From: JAHBTB01 sp964451255 | GTDB taxonomy: Bacteria; Armatimonadota; Fimbriimonadia; Fimbriimonadales; Fimbriimonadaceae | NCBI GenBank assembly: GCA_964451255.1 | Contig: CAYVHL010000001.1 | Coordinates: 248,001 to 312,000, forward strand | Direction of reading: 5' to 3' | DNA length: 64,000 nt | Shown here: positions 8,207 through 15,954 of the stretch, piece by piece | How the letters are laid out: the number at the start of each line of letters is the position of its first letter | Position numbering within the stretch: the first letter of the stretch is position 1 | Program-made: the position numbers and the translations under genes | Notes under the pieces: model-generated | Told to the model about the DNA's origin: nothing | Database searches by the model: none | The model's input: only the letters and a program-made list of their open reading frames with translations

Positions 8207-10460
8207 GGTGCTGGGTGCAATACTCCTTGGGTTCGGTGCCCTTGACAAAGCTACGCTTCACGCGCTCCGGGCAATAGACTGTCGCGCGAAGCCCGGTGTC
8301 CGCGCAGATCTCCACGCTGACTGTGCCACGCCTGACGACATCAGGCTTAGACTTTGGCAGCTGGAGCCCATCGTCGGGCACGGTCGCCGCACCACCCGGG
8401 GTGTCTCCCTTCGGTGCGTCCGTCTGTTCCGGAGGCGCGTTCGCCTCAGGTGGGTCGACCTCGGGCACATCGGTTGGAGGCGCGTCTGGTGTCGTGGGCT
8501 GTGCTTGAGCCTCGCTTGCGGGTTGTTCGTTGTCATCCCGATGAACCCGTCGTGAACTCGACGCAGGCGATTCGCCCAACTGGTCTTGGATAGCAGACAT
8601 GAGCTTCGCCCAGAGCGGGCACGAATACTCACCTCCCATGACCCCGTTCATCGCCAGACGCTTCTTGCTGCCGTCGGCCCTCGTGACCTCGCTGGCGAGC
8701 CAGACGATGCCGACGAACCTGTCTGTGTACCCACAGAACCACGCGTCCTTGTAGTCACTCGTCGTCCCTGTCTTGCCGTGGGCGTTGGGTACGCCGGAGG
8801 CGTCCCGACCAGTCCCGTGCAGGACGACCTCTCGCATCAGATAGTCGACACCACGTGCGGCATCCGAACTGATGACGCGACCGATCTTTGTGCCGGAAAA
8901 CTCATGCAGCACCTGTCCACCGGGCCCGATGATGCGCTTGATGGCGAAGGGCCGCACACGATAGCCGTCCTGCTGGAATGTACTGAACGCCGACGCCATT
9001 TCCATCATCGTCACGGTGTTGGCACCGATCGCGGTGGTCTCGACGCCGTCTTTCAGGTACTTGAACCCGAAATCTTGGCGCGCGTACTGCATGACGTTGT
9101 TCAGCCCTGCGGCCTTCTGTGCCCACATCGCCGCCCGATTGTAGGAAAAGGCAAACGCGGATCGGACAGGGACCATGGTAGGGGGCCCGCCGGATTTGAT
9201 CGCCCGCTTCCCACCGCCTGCGGTGTTGATGTAATAAGGAGCGTTGTTCACGTCCCCGTAAGGGCTGAGGACACCCAGTTCGAAATCCGTGGCATAGACG
9301 AACGGCTTGAACGCTGATCCTGGCTGCAACTTTGCCTGGGTGACGTAGTTGAATTGTTGCTTCGAATAGTCCTGGCCGCTGACCATCGCCAAGATCTTGC
9401 CGTCGTCGTCCGTACAGACGAACGCGCCCATGTTCACCTTTGCCGACCGATAGGAGCGCAAGGTCTTGTCGAAGATTTCTGCCACCCGGCCCTGGAGTTT
9501 GGTGTTGATCGTGGTTTCGATCCGGTAGCCGCCAGAAGCAAAGTCAACTTCAGGGGCCACCTCTTTGAGTTCATCCCTCAAGACATAGTCTACGAAATAC
9601 GGTAGCTTCTTTCCCGACCGGGTCTCGCCCTTATCACGAGCTCTGACCCCGAGCGGTTCTTTGAGCGCGGCTTCGTACTTGTCCTCCGTGATGAAGTCCT
9701 CTTCTCGCATGATCTTGAGGACCGTGTTACGGTTTTCGAGCGCCGTCTCCGGGTCATCGATGGGGTTCTCCCGGCTGGGTGTACGGACGCACCGCGCCAG
9801 GGTGGCCGCCTCTCCAAGGGTGAGTTGGTCAAGTGATTTGCCGAAGTAGACCCGCGCGGCCGCGGCGATGCCGTAGGCGCCGTGACCGAAGAACATCTCG
9901 TTGAGATAGATCTCTAAGATTTGGTCCTTGGTCTTCATGCGCTCCATCATCGTGGCGAGCGCCATGTTGTTGACTTTCCGGTCTAGGGAGTACTCGTCGC
10001 CCGTGAAGACCTTCTTGGCGATCTGCATCGTCAACGTCGAAGCGCCACCAGGCGTCTTCGCGCCTCTCAGCGCGTTGGTCAGGATGCGCCCGATTGCGTA
10101 GAGGTCGACGCCTGCGTGCTGATAGAACCGCTTGTCTTCGGCCGCCAATGTGGCGAGGATGACCGTGTTGGGGATCTTGTCCCGGGTGACGTATTCCCGG
10201 TTCTGCGGGGACTCACGGAACAGGACTTGGCCGTCTTCGCTCAGGATCACGCTGGGCTTCGTGTCGATCTCGTGGATGACGTTGGCCAGATCGGGGACGA
10301 TCTTCGAGGCTTCTTCGAGTCTTTGCTGCCACAGGGCAGAACCGATCACAAACGTGATGGATCCGAAGATCAGGGTCGAGACCAGGGTGATCTTGAGCCC
10401 ACGCACCCAGCGCTTCGGTGGTTTTGCTGCCACCCGTCGGTCGGCGACGTTTACAGCCAC
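8199..10460 (-). CDS. Penicillin-binding protein 1A (bifunctional glycosyltransferase/transpeptidase)
   Basis: A class A PBP of 753 residues that polymerises lipid II and cross-links the strands. Order: cytoplasmic basic N-terminus, membrane anchor (about 21-43), GT51 domain with EDKRFYQHAGVD (catalytic Glu108), GGASTLTMQIAKK (138-150) and LNEMFFGHGAYG (186-197), then a transpeptidase domain with SAFK (Ser382-Lys385), SYN (439-441) and KTGTT (563-567). The tail is Pro/Glu-rich and ends in a small four-Cys module (ICADTGL, TVYCPE, EYCTQHHG). The start is GTG. A TATAAT hexamer lies only 9 bases upstream, so the transcript may be almost leaderless. Confidence 0.94.
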   Translation of the reverse strand: MAVNVADRRVAAKPPKRWVRGLKITLVSTLIFGSITFVIGSALWQQRLEEASKIVPDLANVIHEIDTKPSVILSEDGQVLFRESPQNREYVTRDKIPNTVILATLAAEDKRFYQHAGVDLYAIGRILTNALRGAKTPGGASTLTMQIAKKVFTGDEYSLDRKVNNMALATMMERMKTKDQILEIYLNEMFFGHGAYGIAAAARVYFGKSLDQLTLGEAATLARCVRTPSRENPIDDPETALENRNTVLKIMREEDFITEDKYEAALKEPLGVRARDKGETRSGKKLPYFVDYVLRDELKEVAPEVDFASGGYRIETTINTKLQGRVAEIFDKTLRSYRSAKVNMGAFVCTDDDGKILAMVSGQDYSKQQFNYVTQAKLQPGSAFKPFVYATDFELGVLSPYGDVNNAPYYINTAGGGKRAIKSGGPPTMVPVRSAFAFSYNRAAMWAQKAAGLNNVMQYARQDFGFKYLKDGVETTAIGANTVTMMEMASAFSTFQQDGYRVRPFAIKRIIGPGGQVLHEFSGTKIGRVISSDAARGVDYLMREVVLHGTGRDASGVPNAHGKTGTTSDYKDAWFCGYTDRFVGIVWLASEVTRADGSKKRLAMNGVMGGEYSCPLWAKLMSAIQDQLGESPASSSRRVHRDDNEQPASEAQAQPTTPDAPPTDVPEVDPPEANAPPEQTDAPKGDTPGGAATVPDDGLQLPKSKPDVVRRGTVSVEICADTGLRATVYCPERVKRSFVKGTEPKEYCTQHHG

Positions 10461-10468
10461 TTCAAAGC

Positions 10469-10474
10469 ATTATA
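10469..10474 (-). promoter_or_regulatory. Possible -10 box for the PBP1A operon
   Basis: On the minus strand a perfect TATAAT hexamer sits 9 bases before the GTG start at 10460. A start about 7 bases downstream would leave almost no 5' leader. There is no good -35 hexamer at the usual 16-18 base spacing, so this remains a weak call. Confidence 0.3.
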
Positions 10475-10485
10475 ACGGTCAAGAT

Positions 10486-11454
10486 TCAGGTGCGTTCCTC
10501 GACTGTGACTTGTTGCTGGAACCTTTTGAGGTCGCTTTCGTCCACGTCGCCAAGCAGGACTAGGGTCAGGTCCCCGATGGTCCAAACACGCGATCGCACC
10601 CTGTCGCCACCCGACCTGATCAGCTTTTCCGTGGATACCTCACCTTTACAAAGGAAAAGGGACACCTTGACTCTGCTACCGGCATAGGTTTGGCGCATCA
10701 CCTTGCGGCCCTGGAACTCGAAAACTCGCGCGTTCTCTAGACGCAGGCCGCTGTCCTTGCTGATGACGTACGGCTTCGTGCCCATGCGCCGCGCCATCTT
10801 GATGACCTCGTCGCGGACGGTGACGACTTTCGCGTCCGGGAAGTTGAGGGTGAAGGCACGCGACGGTATATCCACGTCATAGCGGACCGCCTCAAATTCG
10901 AAGCTCATCACCAATCGCTTTCCTGGTGCAAAGATCTCCAGCTTGAGCACGGCCCCATGCTCTGGGTCGATGTACATCCTCAGGGCCTCTTCGCCCTGGT
11001 CACTCGTTCCCACGACCAAGCGTGTCTTATGGTGGGCGACAATACCCCCGTCAGATTCTTTGAAGGTGAAGTCATCGCCGCCCCCTGGCAATCCACCCAT
11101 GAACCCAAAACCAGGCACACCAAAGGGATTGAACGTTTCGAAGATCTCGTTCTTCGCCGGGTCATAGACCGATCTCTTGCGATCGACGATGACGGTCACT
11201 GTCCCGTCCGACGATTCGATTCGAAGTTTGTCGCCGCTCTGCAGGATCCGTTCGGTGTGTTTCTCCTTGCTTCGGCCGAAGACGACCGTCCGTCTACCCG
11301 CGAGGACGAGGTTTGGCCACGCCCTGAGGGCCTTCCGCATCGCCGGCGTGGCGGAATCAGGTGCCCGTCGACCGTGCTGCGAAAATGCCACCGTGCATCC
11401 GGTGAGAAGCAGGACGCAGGCTAGGCATCTCAGGACTTGTCGAGCTTGGACCAA
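10486..11454 (-). CDS. MucB/RseB-like lipoprotein (LolA fold), anti-sigma partner
   Basis: A 322-residue exported lipoprotein; the lipobox LLTG-Cys puts the lipidated residue at Cys20. The middle contains LolA/RseB-like alternating strands (KLRIESSDGTVTVIVDRK, VLKLEIFAPGKRL). The C-terminal part, with WTIGDLTLVLLGDVDESDLKR, resembles the MucB/RseB C-terminal domain. In proteobacteria RseB binds the anti-sigma factor and protects it from proteolysis. This gene follows an ECF sigma and a membrane anti-sigma gene and overlaps the latter by 25 bases, which supports the same role. The start is a TTG, needed to retain the lipoprotein signal. The assignment depends on context and fold-like pattern, not on a unique motif. 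Confidence 0.7.
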   Translation of the reverse strand: MVQARQVLRCLACVLLLTGCTVAFSQHGRRAPDSATPAMRKALRAWPNLVLAGRRTVVFGRSKEKHTERILQSGDKLRIESSDGTVTVIVDRKRSVYDPAKNEIFETFNPFGVPGFGFMGGLPGGGDDFTFKESDGGIVAHHKTRLVVGTSDQGEEALRMYIDPEHGAVLKLEIFAPGKRLVMSFEFEAVRYDVDIPSRAFTLNFPDAKVVTVRDEVIKMARRMGTKPYVISKDSGLRLENARVFEFQGRKVMRQTYAGSRVKVSLFLCKGEVSTEKLIRSGGDRVRSRVWTIGDLTLVLLGDVDESDLKRFQQQVTVEERT

Positions 11455-11894
11455 TCGAACACCGGGTCGTTAGTTTCTTGCACGGGCGTCGCCCCGACGC
11501 TCGATTGTGCGGCACCTTGCATATGAGACGAAATAAGGGCGTCCTCAAACGAGGAGTGCGCCGCCAGGTTGCTGTCGTTCGCGACCACCTGCTTCCTAGA
11601 AGGGTTCTGAACCGGAGTTTGGTTCATGAACAGGACCAAGGCCGAGGCGGCGACGGCGGTGAGTCCGCCCGCCCAGCCGACGAGCAACTTCAGCTTCGGC
11701 GCTCGGCGGGTCGTGGCGAGACGCTGGTTCAACTCGCTTCGCCAGGCGAAACTCGGAGCGGCGTCTTCACAATCCGTGAGCAACCCACGGCAACGGGTGT
11801 CGTCCGCTTCGAGGGCTTCGTCCAAGCGCAAGGCGTCGGCAACCGAAAGCGGTTGCTCCTCGTCCAGTTTGCGCAAAAGATCCTTGTCTAGCAT
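11430..11894 (-). CDS. Membrane anti-sigma factor (putative)
   Basis: A 154-residue protein with a cytoplasmic N-terminal part (about 1-66) resembling the sigma-binding region of anti-sigma factors (helical, acidic, DALRLDEALEAD), one membrane helix (about 70-89, GWAGGLTAVAASALVLFM) and a short external tail. A ZAS zinc motif (HxxxCxxC) is absent. It starts 4 bases after the ECF sigma gene stop and overlaps the following lipoprotein gene, forming a sigma, anti-sigma, RseB-like operon. Confidence 0.75.
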   Translation of the reverse strand: MLDKDLLRKLDEEQPLSVADALRLDEALEADDTRCRGLLTDCEDAAPSFAWRSELNQRLATTRRAPKLKLLVGWAGGLTAVAASALVLFMNQTPVQNPSRKQVVANDSNLAAHSSFEDALISSHMQGAAQSSVGATPVQETNDPVFDWSKLDKS

Positions 11895-11898
11895 TGCG

Positions 11899-12522
11899 TT
11901 ATCCCTTCGCCAAATATCGGCCGACGTGCTCCTGCAAGTGAGCCCGTGCCAAAAAGAGGCGGCTTTTCACCGTGCCCACCGGCACGTCCACCGTCCTCGA
12001 TATCTCTTCATATCCCATGTCTTCCTTGTCATGCAAGAGCAACACGGTGCGTAACTTCTCGCTCATGGTTCCGAGGGCTGCCTCGACGACCTCCATGAGT
12101 TCTCCGTTCATCACGACGTCTTCGGGATTCCACCGGGCGTCGGCGACTTCGCGCGGCTGCCCGTCGTCGCACTCACCTGGTTCCATGGTCAGCATCACCG
12201 GGGCACGTTCGGCGCGCCTGGCCCGGTCTACGCATAGGTTGTGCGCGATCCGGAACAGCCATGTCCGTAGGCCGGATCGACCGTCAAACCTGTCGATAGC
12301 CTGGAAGGCGCGGACAAAGACCTCCTGGGAGATGTCGAGGGCGTCTTCCTCGGAACGGACCATGCGTTTGACGAAGCCGTATATTCGAGCTTGGTAGGCG
12401 TCGACGATCTTGGAGAAAGCGGCAAGATCCTGACGGCGCACTTGTTCTAAGAGCGCTTGCTCCGCCGCCGCGTCGATCTTTTTACCAAGCACCAAACTCG
12501 CTACTCCGGTAGAACGGCTCAT
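11899..12522 (-). CDS. ECF RNA polymerase sigma factor (sigma-E-like)
   Basis: A sigma-70 family ECF factor of 207 residues. Region 2 contains YGFVKRMVRSEEDALDISQE and VFVRAFQAIDRFDG, then TWLFRIAHNLCVDRARR; region 4 carries MSEKLRTVLLLHDKEDMGYE and VPVGTVKSRLFLARAHLQ. The ATG at 12522 was preferred; the frame continues to a GTG at 12570 with no recognisable sigma sequence. Downstream lie the membrane anti-sigma factor and an RseB-like lipoprotein, suggesting an envelope-stress regulon. Confidence 0.92.
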   Translation of the reverse strand: MSRSTGVASLVLGKKIDAAAEQALLEQVRRQDLAAFSKIVDAYQARIYGFVKRMVRSEEDALDISQEVFVRAFQAIDRFDGRSGLRTWLFRIAHNLCVDRARRAERAPVMLTMEPGECDDGQPREVADARWNPEDVVMNGELMEVVEAALGTMSEKLRTVLLLHDKEDMGYEEISRTVDVPVGTVKSRLFLARAHLQEHVGRYLAKG

Positions 12523-12575
12523 CCTTGTAATAGCGGACGAATGTCGTTCCCAATTGTTCACTCCGGACACGGGAC

Positions 12576-12613
12576 CAAGAAGAACCGCCTGGATCCCGTG
12601 CGGGCCAGGCGGT
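12576..12613 (-). terminator. Rho-independent-type terminator after the beta-barrel gene
   Basis: On the minus strand, just past the stop of the gene ending at 12626, a 9-bp perfect stem ACCGCCTGG/CCAGGCGGT (12605-12613 with 12584-12592) encloses a 12-base loop and is followed by TTCTTCTT. The T-tract is interrupted, so strength is uncertain. Confidence 0.65.
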
Positions 12614-12625
12614 CATCGATCGGCC

Positions 12626-13135
12626 CTAGAACCGGACGCCGGCGACGACGCCGAAACCGTTCAGTTCTCGGCGGCTGCCGCCGAAGTACTTGACCTCGAT
12701 GAAGGAAGGGGTCTTCGCGACGTTAAGGTCGTGGCCGACGGTGAGGCTAAAGCCAAAGTCAGTGCTCGTGCCTTGGGTCACACCATCGTTGTAATGGTTG
12801 AACGCTGGCCCGGCCCCGACTCCATAGTAGAAATCTTGGTTGCGGAGCGTGTAATGCAAGAACAACGGGACGCTGCTGAAGCTCCCCTTGCCAATGTAGT
12901 CAACCGCGATCTCGTACGTCGCTTGTTGACCGCCATAGGTCAAGTCGCCCAACTTGTACTCGCCGCCCATGATGAACCAGGTGCGACCCTCGATGCTGTT
13001 GGCGGTGTCAGAGTTCGTGAAGAACAAACCCGCGTGGACTGATATCCCAGTCGGCTTCGAGTACTGGGCCATGGCCATGGCTGAGAGGCCCGCGCCAAGC
13101 GCCAGGCCGGAGATGACTTTTGCGATCGCTTTCAT
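12626..13135 (-). CDS. Small secreted beta-barrel-like outer membrane protein (putative)
   Basis: A 169-residue protein with a clear Sec signal peptide (MKAIAKVISGLALGAG, cleavage probably after AMA before QYSKP). The mature part is made of short alternating strands with Gly, Tyr and Phe (ISVHAGLFF, YYGVGAGPAFNHY, FGFSLTVGHDL) and ends with a terminal Phe, as outer-membrane barrels often do. Length suggests an eight-strand barrel. No specific family is recognised. It is monocistronic: terminator downstream, about 100 bases of empty sequence upstream. Confidence 0.75.
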   Translation of the reverse strand: MKAIAKVISGLALGAGLSAMAMAQYSKPTGISVHAGLFFTNSDTANSIEGRTWFIMGGEYKLGDLTYGGQQATYEIAVDYIGKGSFSSVPLFLHYTLRNQDFYYGVGAGPAFNHYNDGVTQGTSTDFGFSLTVGHDLNVAKTPSFIEVKYFGGSRRELNGFGVVAGVRF

Positions 13136-13235
13136 CCTTGATCCTTAGTGTCAACCTCGCGCAAGCAAGAGAGACTTGCCCAAACGATAGCACGGAGCGG
13201 CCCTCCCCGTCTATGTCCCGGGTCTGGCGATACCC

Positions 13236-14357
13236 TTACGTCTTCGCAGCTTGTACGACGATCTCATAGGCGAGCCTCGCGGTGTCCACCAGGTCCTTGA
13301 CCGCAATAAGCTCTTCGTGGGTGTGGATTTTGTCCATACCCGTGCCCAGGACGATGCACGGCACGCCCTTAGCGTTGTACACGTTGGCGTCGCTTCCCCC
13401 AAGCGTCGTCCGAAGGGCCGGGTCGAACCCGAGGTTCCTGCTGGCGGATTGGGCGACCTGGACGACCTTCGCGGCCGGGTCAATGTTATAGGCGTCGTAG
13501 TGCCGCTTGTGGTCGACCTTGAGCTGGGCACCCCACTTCCTCGCCGCTGACTCGAGGCACTGTAACATGTGGTCGATCTGAGCGTCCAACTGGGCCACCT
13601 CGGTCGAGCGCGCCTCGCCTCGTAGCCGGACGACAGGGCACACCACGTTGACGGCCGTCCCGCCTTGGACGATGCCGAAGTTGGCCGTCGTCTCGGGGCT
13701 GATGCGCCCAAGGCGCATCGGGGCGATGGCGTCGGCCATCACCTGGATCGCACTGATGCCCTTCTCGGGGTCTTTGCCGCTATGGGCCGGTTTGCCGACG
13801 ATGGTGACGTCCAGCTTGTCGTGGGTCGCCGTCCGCGTGACAAAGGTGCCGACAGGCGGTCCAGTGTCGAGCACATAGCCAAAGTCGAGGCCCAAGTCGT
13901 CGATCTTCAAATTCGCCGCTCCTTTGAGGCCGATCTCTTCCGCGACGCTGAACAAGAGGACCACGTCCCCATGCTCCGCGCCAGTCTCCTGGAGCATGCG
14001 GACCGCCTCGATCGCAGGGGCCATGCCGCCCTTGTCGTCCGCCCCGAGGATCGTCGTGCCGTCGGATTTCAAGACGCCGTCCTCCTCGACGATATTGAGT
14101 CCTGCCGTCGGCTCCACTGTGTCGAAGTGGGCGCTGAGGAAGACCCGAGGCGCGCCGGGCTTGTTGCCTTTCAGGGTGGCGACCACGTTTCCAGCATCGC
14201 CAGCGATAGCGGGTCCGGCGTCGTCTTCGACCGGTTCAAGGCCCATCCCGGCGAGAATCTCCTTCACCCTGTCCACGCAGGCCCGTTCGCCCAGCGACGG
14301 TGCGTTGATCAGGACGAGTTCCTTGAACAGGTCGACGAGGCGCTTTTCATTGACCAC
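13236..14357 (-). CDS. M20-family zinc peptidase (PepT-like)
   Basis: A 373-residue metallopeptidase of the M20 clan. Metal-binding signatures are SAHFDTVEP (His77, Asp79), GADDKGG (Asp107/108), SVAEEIGLKG (Glu140/141) and VLDTG (Asp164), with a final His in KIHTHEEL near the C-terminus. The inserted dimerisation domain contains GKPAHSGKDPEKGISA. Such enzymes (peptidase T and relatives) remove N-terminal residues from short peptides in the cytoplasm. The start is GTG. It is divergent from the ferredoxin gene that starts 42 bases away. Confidence 0.88.
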   Translation of the reverse strand: MVNEKRLVDLFKELVLINAPSLGERACVDRVKEILAGMGLEPVEDDAGPAIAGDAGNVVATLKGNKPGAPRVFLSAHFDTVEPTAGLNIVEEDGVLKSDGTTILGADDKGGMAPAIEAVRMLQETGAEHGDVVLLFSVAEEIGLKGAANLKIDDLGLDFGYVLDTGPPVGTFVTRTATHDKLDVTIVGKPAHSGKDPEKGISAIQVMADAIAPMRLGRISPETTANFGIVQGGTAVNVVCPVVRLRGEARSTEVAQLDAQIDHMLQCLESAARKWGAQLKVDHKRHYDAYNIDPAAKVVQVAQSASRNLGFDPALRTTLGGSDANVYNAKGVPCIVLGTGMDKIHTHEELIAVKDLVDTARLAYEIVVQAAKT

Positions 14358-14398
14358 TCCTAGGATTCTAGACCAAGGCTGGTAGCATCACCGGCTGT

Positions 14399-14722
14399 AT
14401 GGCGACCCACCCCGTGACCGTCGAGGGATTCGGCACCTATCAGATCGAGGAGGGCACAAAGCTCGTCCTCGCGATCGAGCAAAGCGGCATTGACATCAGC
14501 CACCGTTGCGGCGGCAACGCCCGGTGCACCACTTGCCGCGTCCAGTTCCTCTCCCCGGAGCCTCCCATGCGGGAGAAGGAGCACGATTGCCTGGAAGAGG
14601 ACGGCGTCCTCGGCCAGTTCCGTCTGAGTTGCCAGAGCCGCGTGACCGGGCCTATGCACGTGAAGGTCCTCATGCTTGCCAGCGAACAAGGCTGGAACCC
14701 AGGTATCGAAGTCGAGCCTTGA
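14399..14722 (+). CDS. Plant-type [2Fe-2S] ferredoxin
   Basis: A 107-residue electron carrier. The four cluster ligands are Cys37, Cys43, Cys46 and Cys78, spaced C-x5-C-x2-C-x31-C, with the typical HRCGGNARCTTCRVQF loop. It lacks a signal peptide, so it is cytoplasmic. It is followed by apt with only 20 bases between them. No dedicated reductase or oxygenase partner is adjacent. Confidence 0.93.
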   Translation: MATHPVTVEGFGTYQIEEGTKLVLAIEQSGIDISHRCGGNARCTTCRVQFLSPEPPMREKEHDCLEEDGVLGQFRLSCQSRVTGPMHVKVLMLASEQGWNPGIEVEP

Positions 14723-14742
14723 CGCCGAGGTATCTTGCCCCC

Positions 14743-15264
14743 GTGCCCAAGCTGCTTGCCGAGACGCTGATCCGCGACGTCCCCGACTTCCCGAAGCCCG
14801 GGATCCTGTTCAAGGACGTCACACCTGTCCTGCAAAGCCCGGCCGCGTTCCAAGAGGCGGTCTCACTCTTGGCGGCAGAAGCCAAGGCCAAGGGTGCTGA
14901 GACGATCGTGGGCATCGAGAGCAGGGGCTTCATCTTCGGCGCGCCCATCGCCTTGGACCTAGGGTTGCCCTTTGTCATGGCGCGCAAATTCGGGAAGCTC
15001 CCCTATGAGAGGATCAGCGAGGAGTACGCCCTCGAATACGGCACGAACATCGTCGAGATGCACTTGGACGCGGTGAACCCCGGGCAACGGGCCTACGTCG
15101 TGGACGACCTGCTCGCGACCGGCGGCACGGCGGCGGCCTGCGCCCGGCTCGTCGAGAGGCTCGGCGGCCACGTGTGCGGCATGGGCTTCCTCGTCGAGTT
15201 GACGTTCTTGGAGGGGCGCAAGAACTTGCTCGGCTACCCGCTGCAGTCCCTGATCCAGTACTAG
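14743..15264 (+). CDS. apt: Adenine phosphoribosyltransferase
   Basis: A 173-residue purine-salvage enzyme forming AMP from adenine and PRPP. The PRPP-binding motif YVVDDLLATGGTA is present, as are the FPKPGILFKDVTPVL start region and GIESRGFIFGAPIA. The GTG at 14743 gives the usual Apt N-terminus (MPKLLAETLIRDVPDFP); the frame stays open upstream through the ferredoxin gene, but that is out-of-frame ferredoxin sequence. GAGG lies upstream of the start, slightly far (12 bases). Confidence 0.95.
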   Translation: MPKLLAETLIRDVPDFPKPGILFKDVTPVLQSPAAFQEAVSLLAAEAKAKGAETIVGIESRGFIFGAPIALDLGLPFVMARKFGKLPYERISEEYALEYGTNIVEMHLDAVNPGQRAYVVDDLLATGGTAAACARLVERLGGHVCGMGFLVELTFLEGRKNLLGYPLQSLIQY

Positions 15265-15276
15265 CCTCAGAGCATC

Positions 15277-15948
15277 CTAGAACAAGGTCTCGGCAGGGCC
15301 CGGGGTCAGGAGTTCCGGCCCGTCCAGCCGTGGGTTGCCGACCCCCTTGTTGGCCATCGCGAGGGTCAGTTCGCCGGCGAAAGGCTTGATGAGGCCTTGG
15401 ACGGCGACGCCCGGCACGTCACCAGAGTCCAGCCAGGCGTCCCAGTCCGCCTCATCCAGGATCACGGGCATGCGCTCGTGGAAGAACGTCATCTGCTCGT
15501 TTGCGTCGGTCGTCACGACCGTGAATGTCGGCACGTCGCCGTCTGGGCCGTGCCAGACCTCGTACAGGCCGGCCATCGCCAGCCGCTTGCCGTCGCTTCG
15601 ACGGATGAAGTACGGCGTCTTGACTTTGCCAGCCGTGTTCCACTCATAAAAGCCGTCGGCAGGCACGAGGCATCGCTTCCGATCGAAGGCGCGGCGAAAA
15701 GTCGGCTTCTCGGCCAGTGTCTCACCACGCGCGTTGATGGCCCGGACTCCGGACGACAAGTCATCGGCCCAGGGTGGGACGAGCCCCCACCGGTGCAACG
15801 CCGCCGCCCGCGATCCCCCCTCGTGCAGGATGACCGGCATCACTTGGGTCGGCGCGACGTTATATCTGGGCTCGATGTCAGGCAAAGGGACGACACCGAA
15901 GTCGTCCTTGATCAACTTGCCGTTGAAGTAAGCGTATCTTGCGCACAT
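15277..15948 (-). CDS. SRAP-domain protein (YedK/HMCES family)
   Basis: A 223-residue protein with the full SRAP pattern: catalytic Cys2 in MCARY, YNVAPTQVMPV, HRWGLVPPWADD, INARGET, CLVPADGFYEW and FFHERMPVIL. The family binds abasic sites in single-stranded DNA, forming a thiazolidine cross-link through Cys2 that shields the lesion. The start is fixed because Cys2 must be exposed after removal of Met. It is convergent with apt. Genes of this kind are often SOS-linked, but I see no LexA-type box. Confidence 0.93.
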   Translation of the reverse strand: MCARYAYFNGKLIKDDFGVVPLPDIEPRYNVAPTQVMPVILHEGGSRAAALHRWGLVPPWADDLSSGVRAINARGETLAEKPTFRRAFDRKRCLVPADGFYEWNTAGKVKTPYFIRRSDGKRLAMAGLYEVWHGPDGDVPTFTVVTTDANEQMTFFHERMPVILDEADWDAWLDSGDVPGVAVQGLIKPFAGELTLAMANKGVGNPRLDGPELLTPGPAETLF

Positions 15949-15954
15949 CTGCGG

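Noticed and set aside
8586..9317. A 243-codon plus-strand frame inside the PBP1A gene
   Set aside because: Antisense to the transpeptidase domain with all catalytic motifs intact.
14506..14742. Extension of apt into the ferredoxin gene, suggesting a fusion
   Set aside because: The extra residues are the ferredoxin gene read in another frame; the ferredoxin itself is complete.
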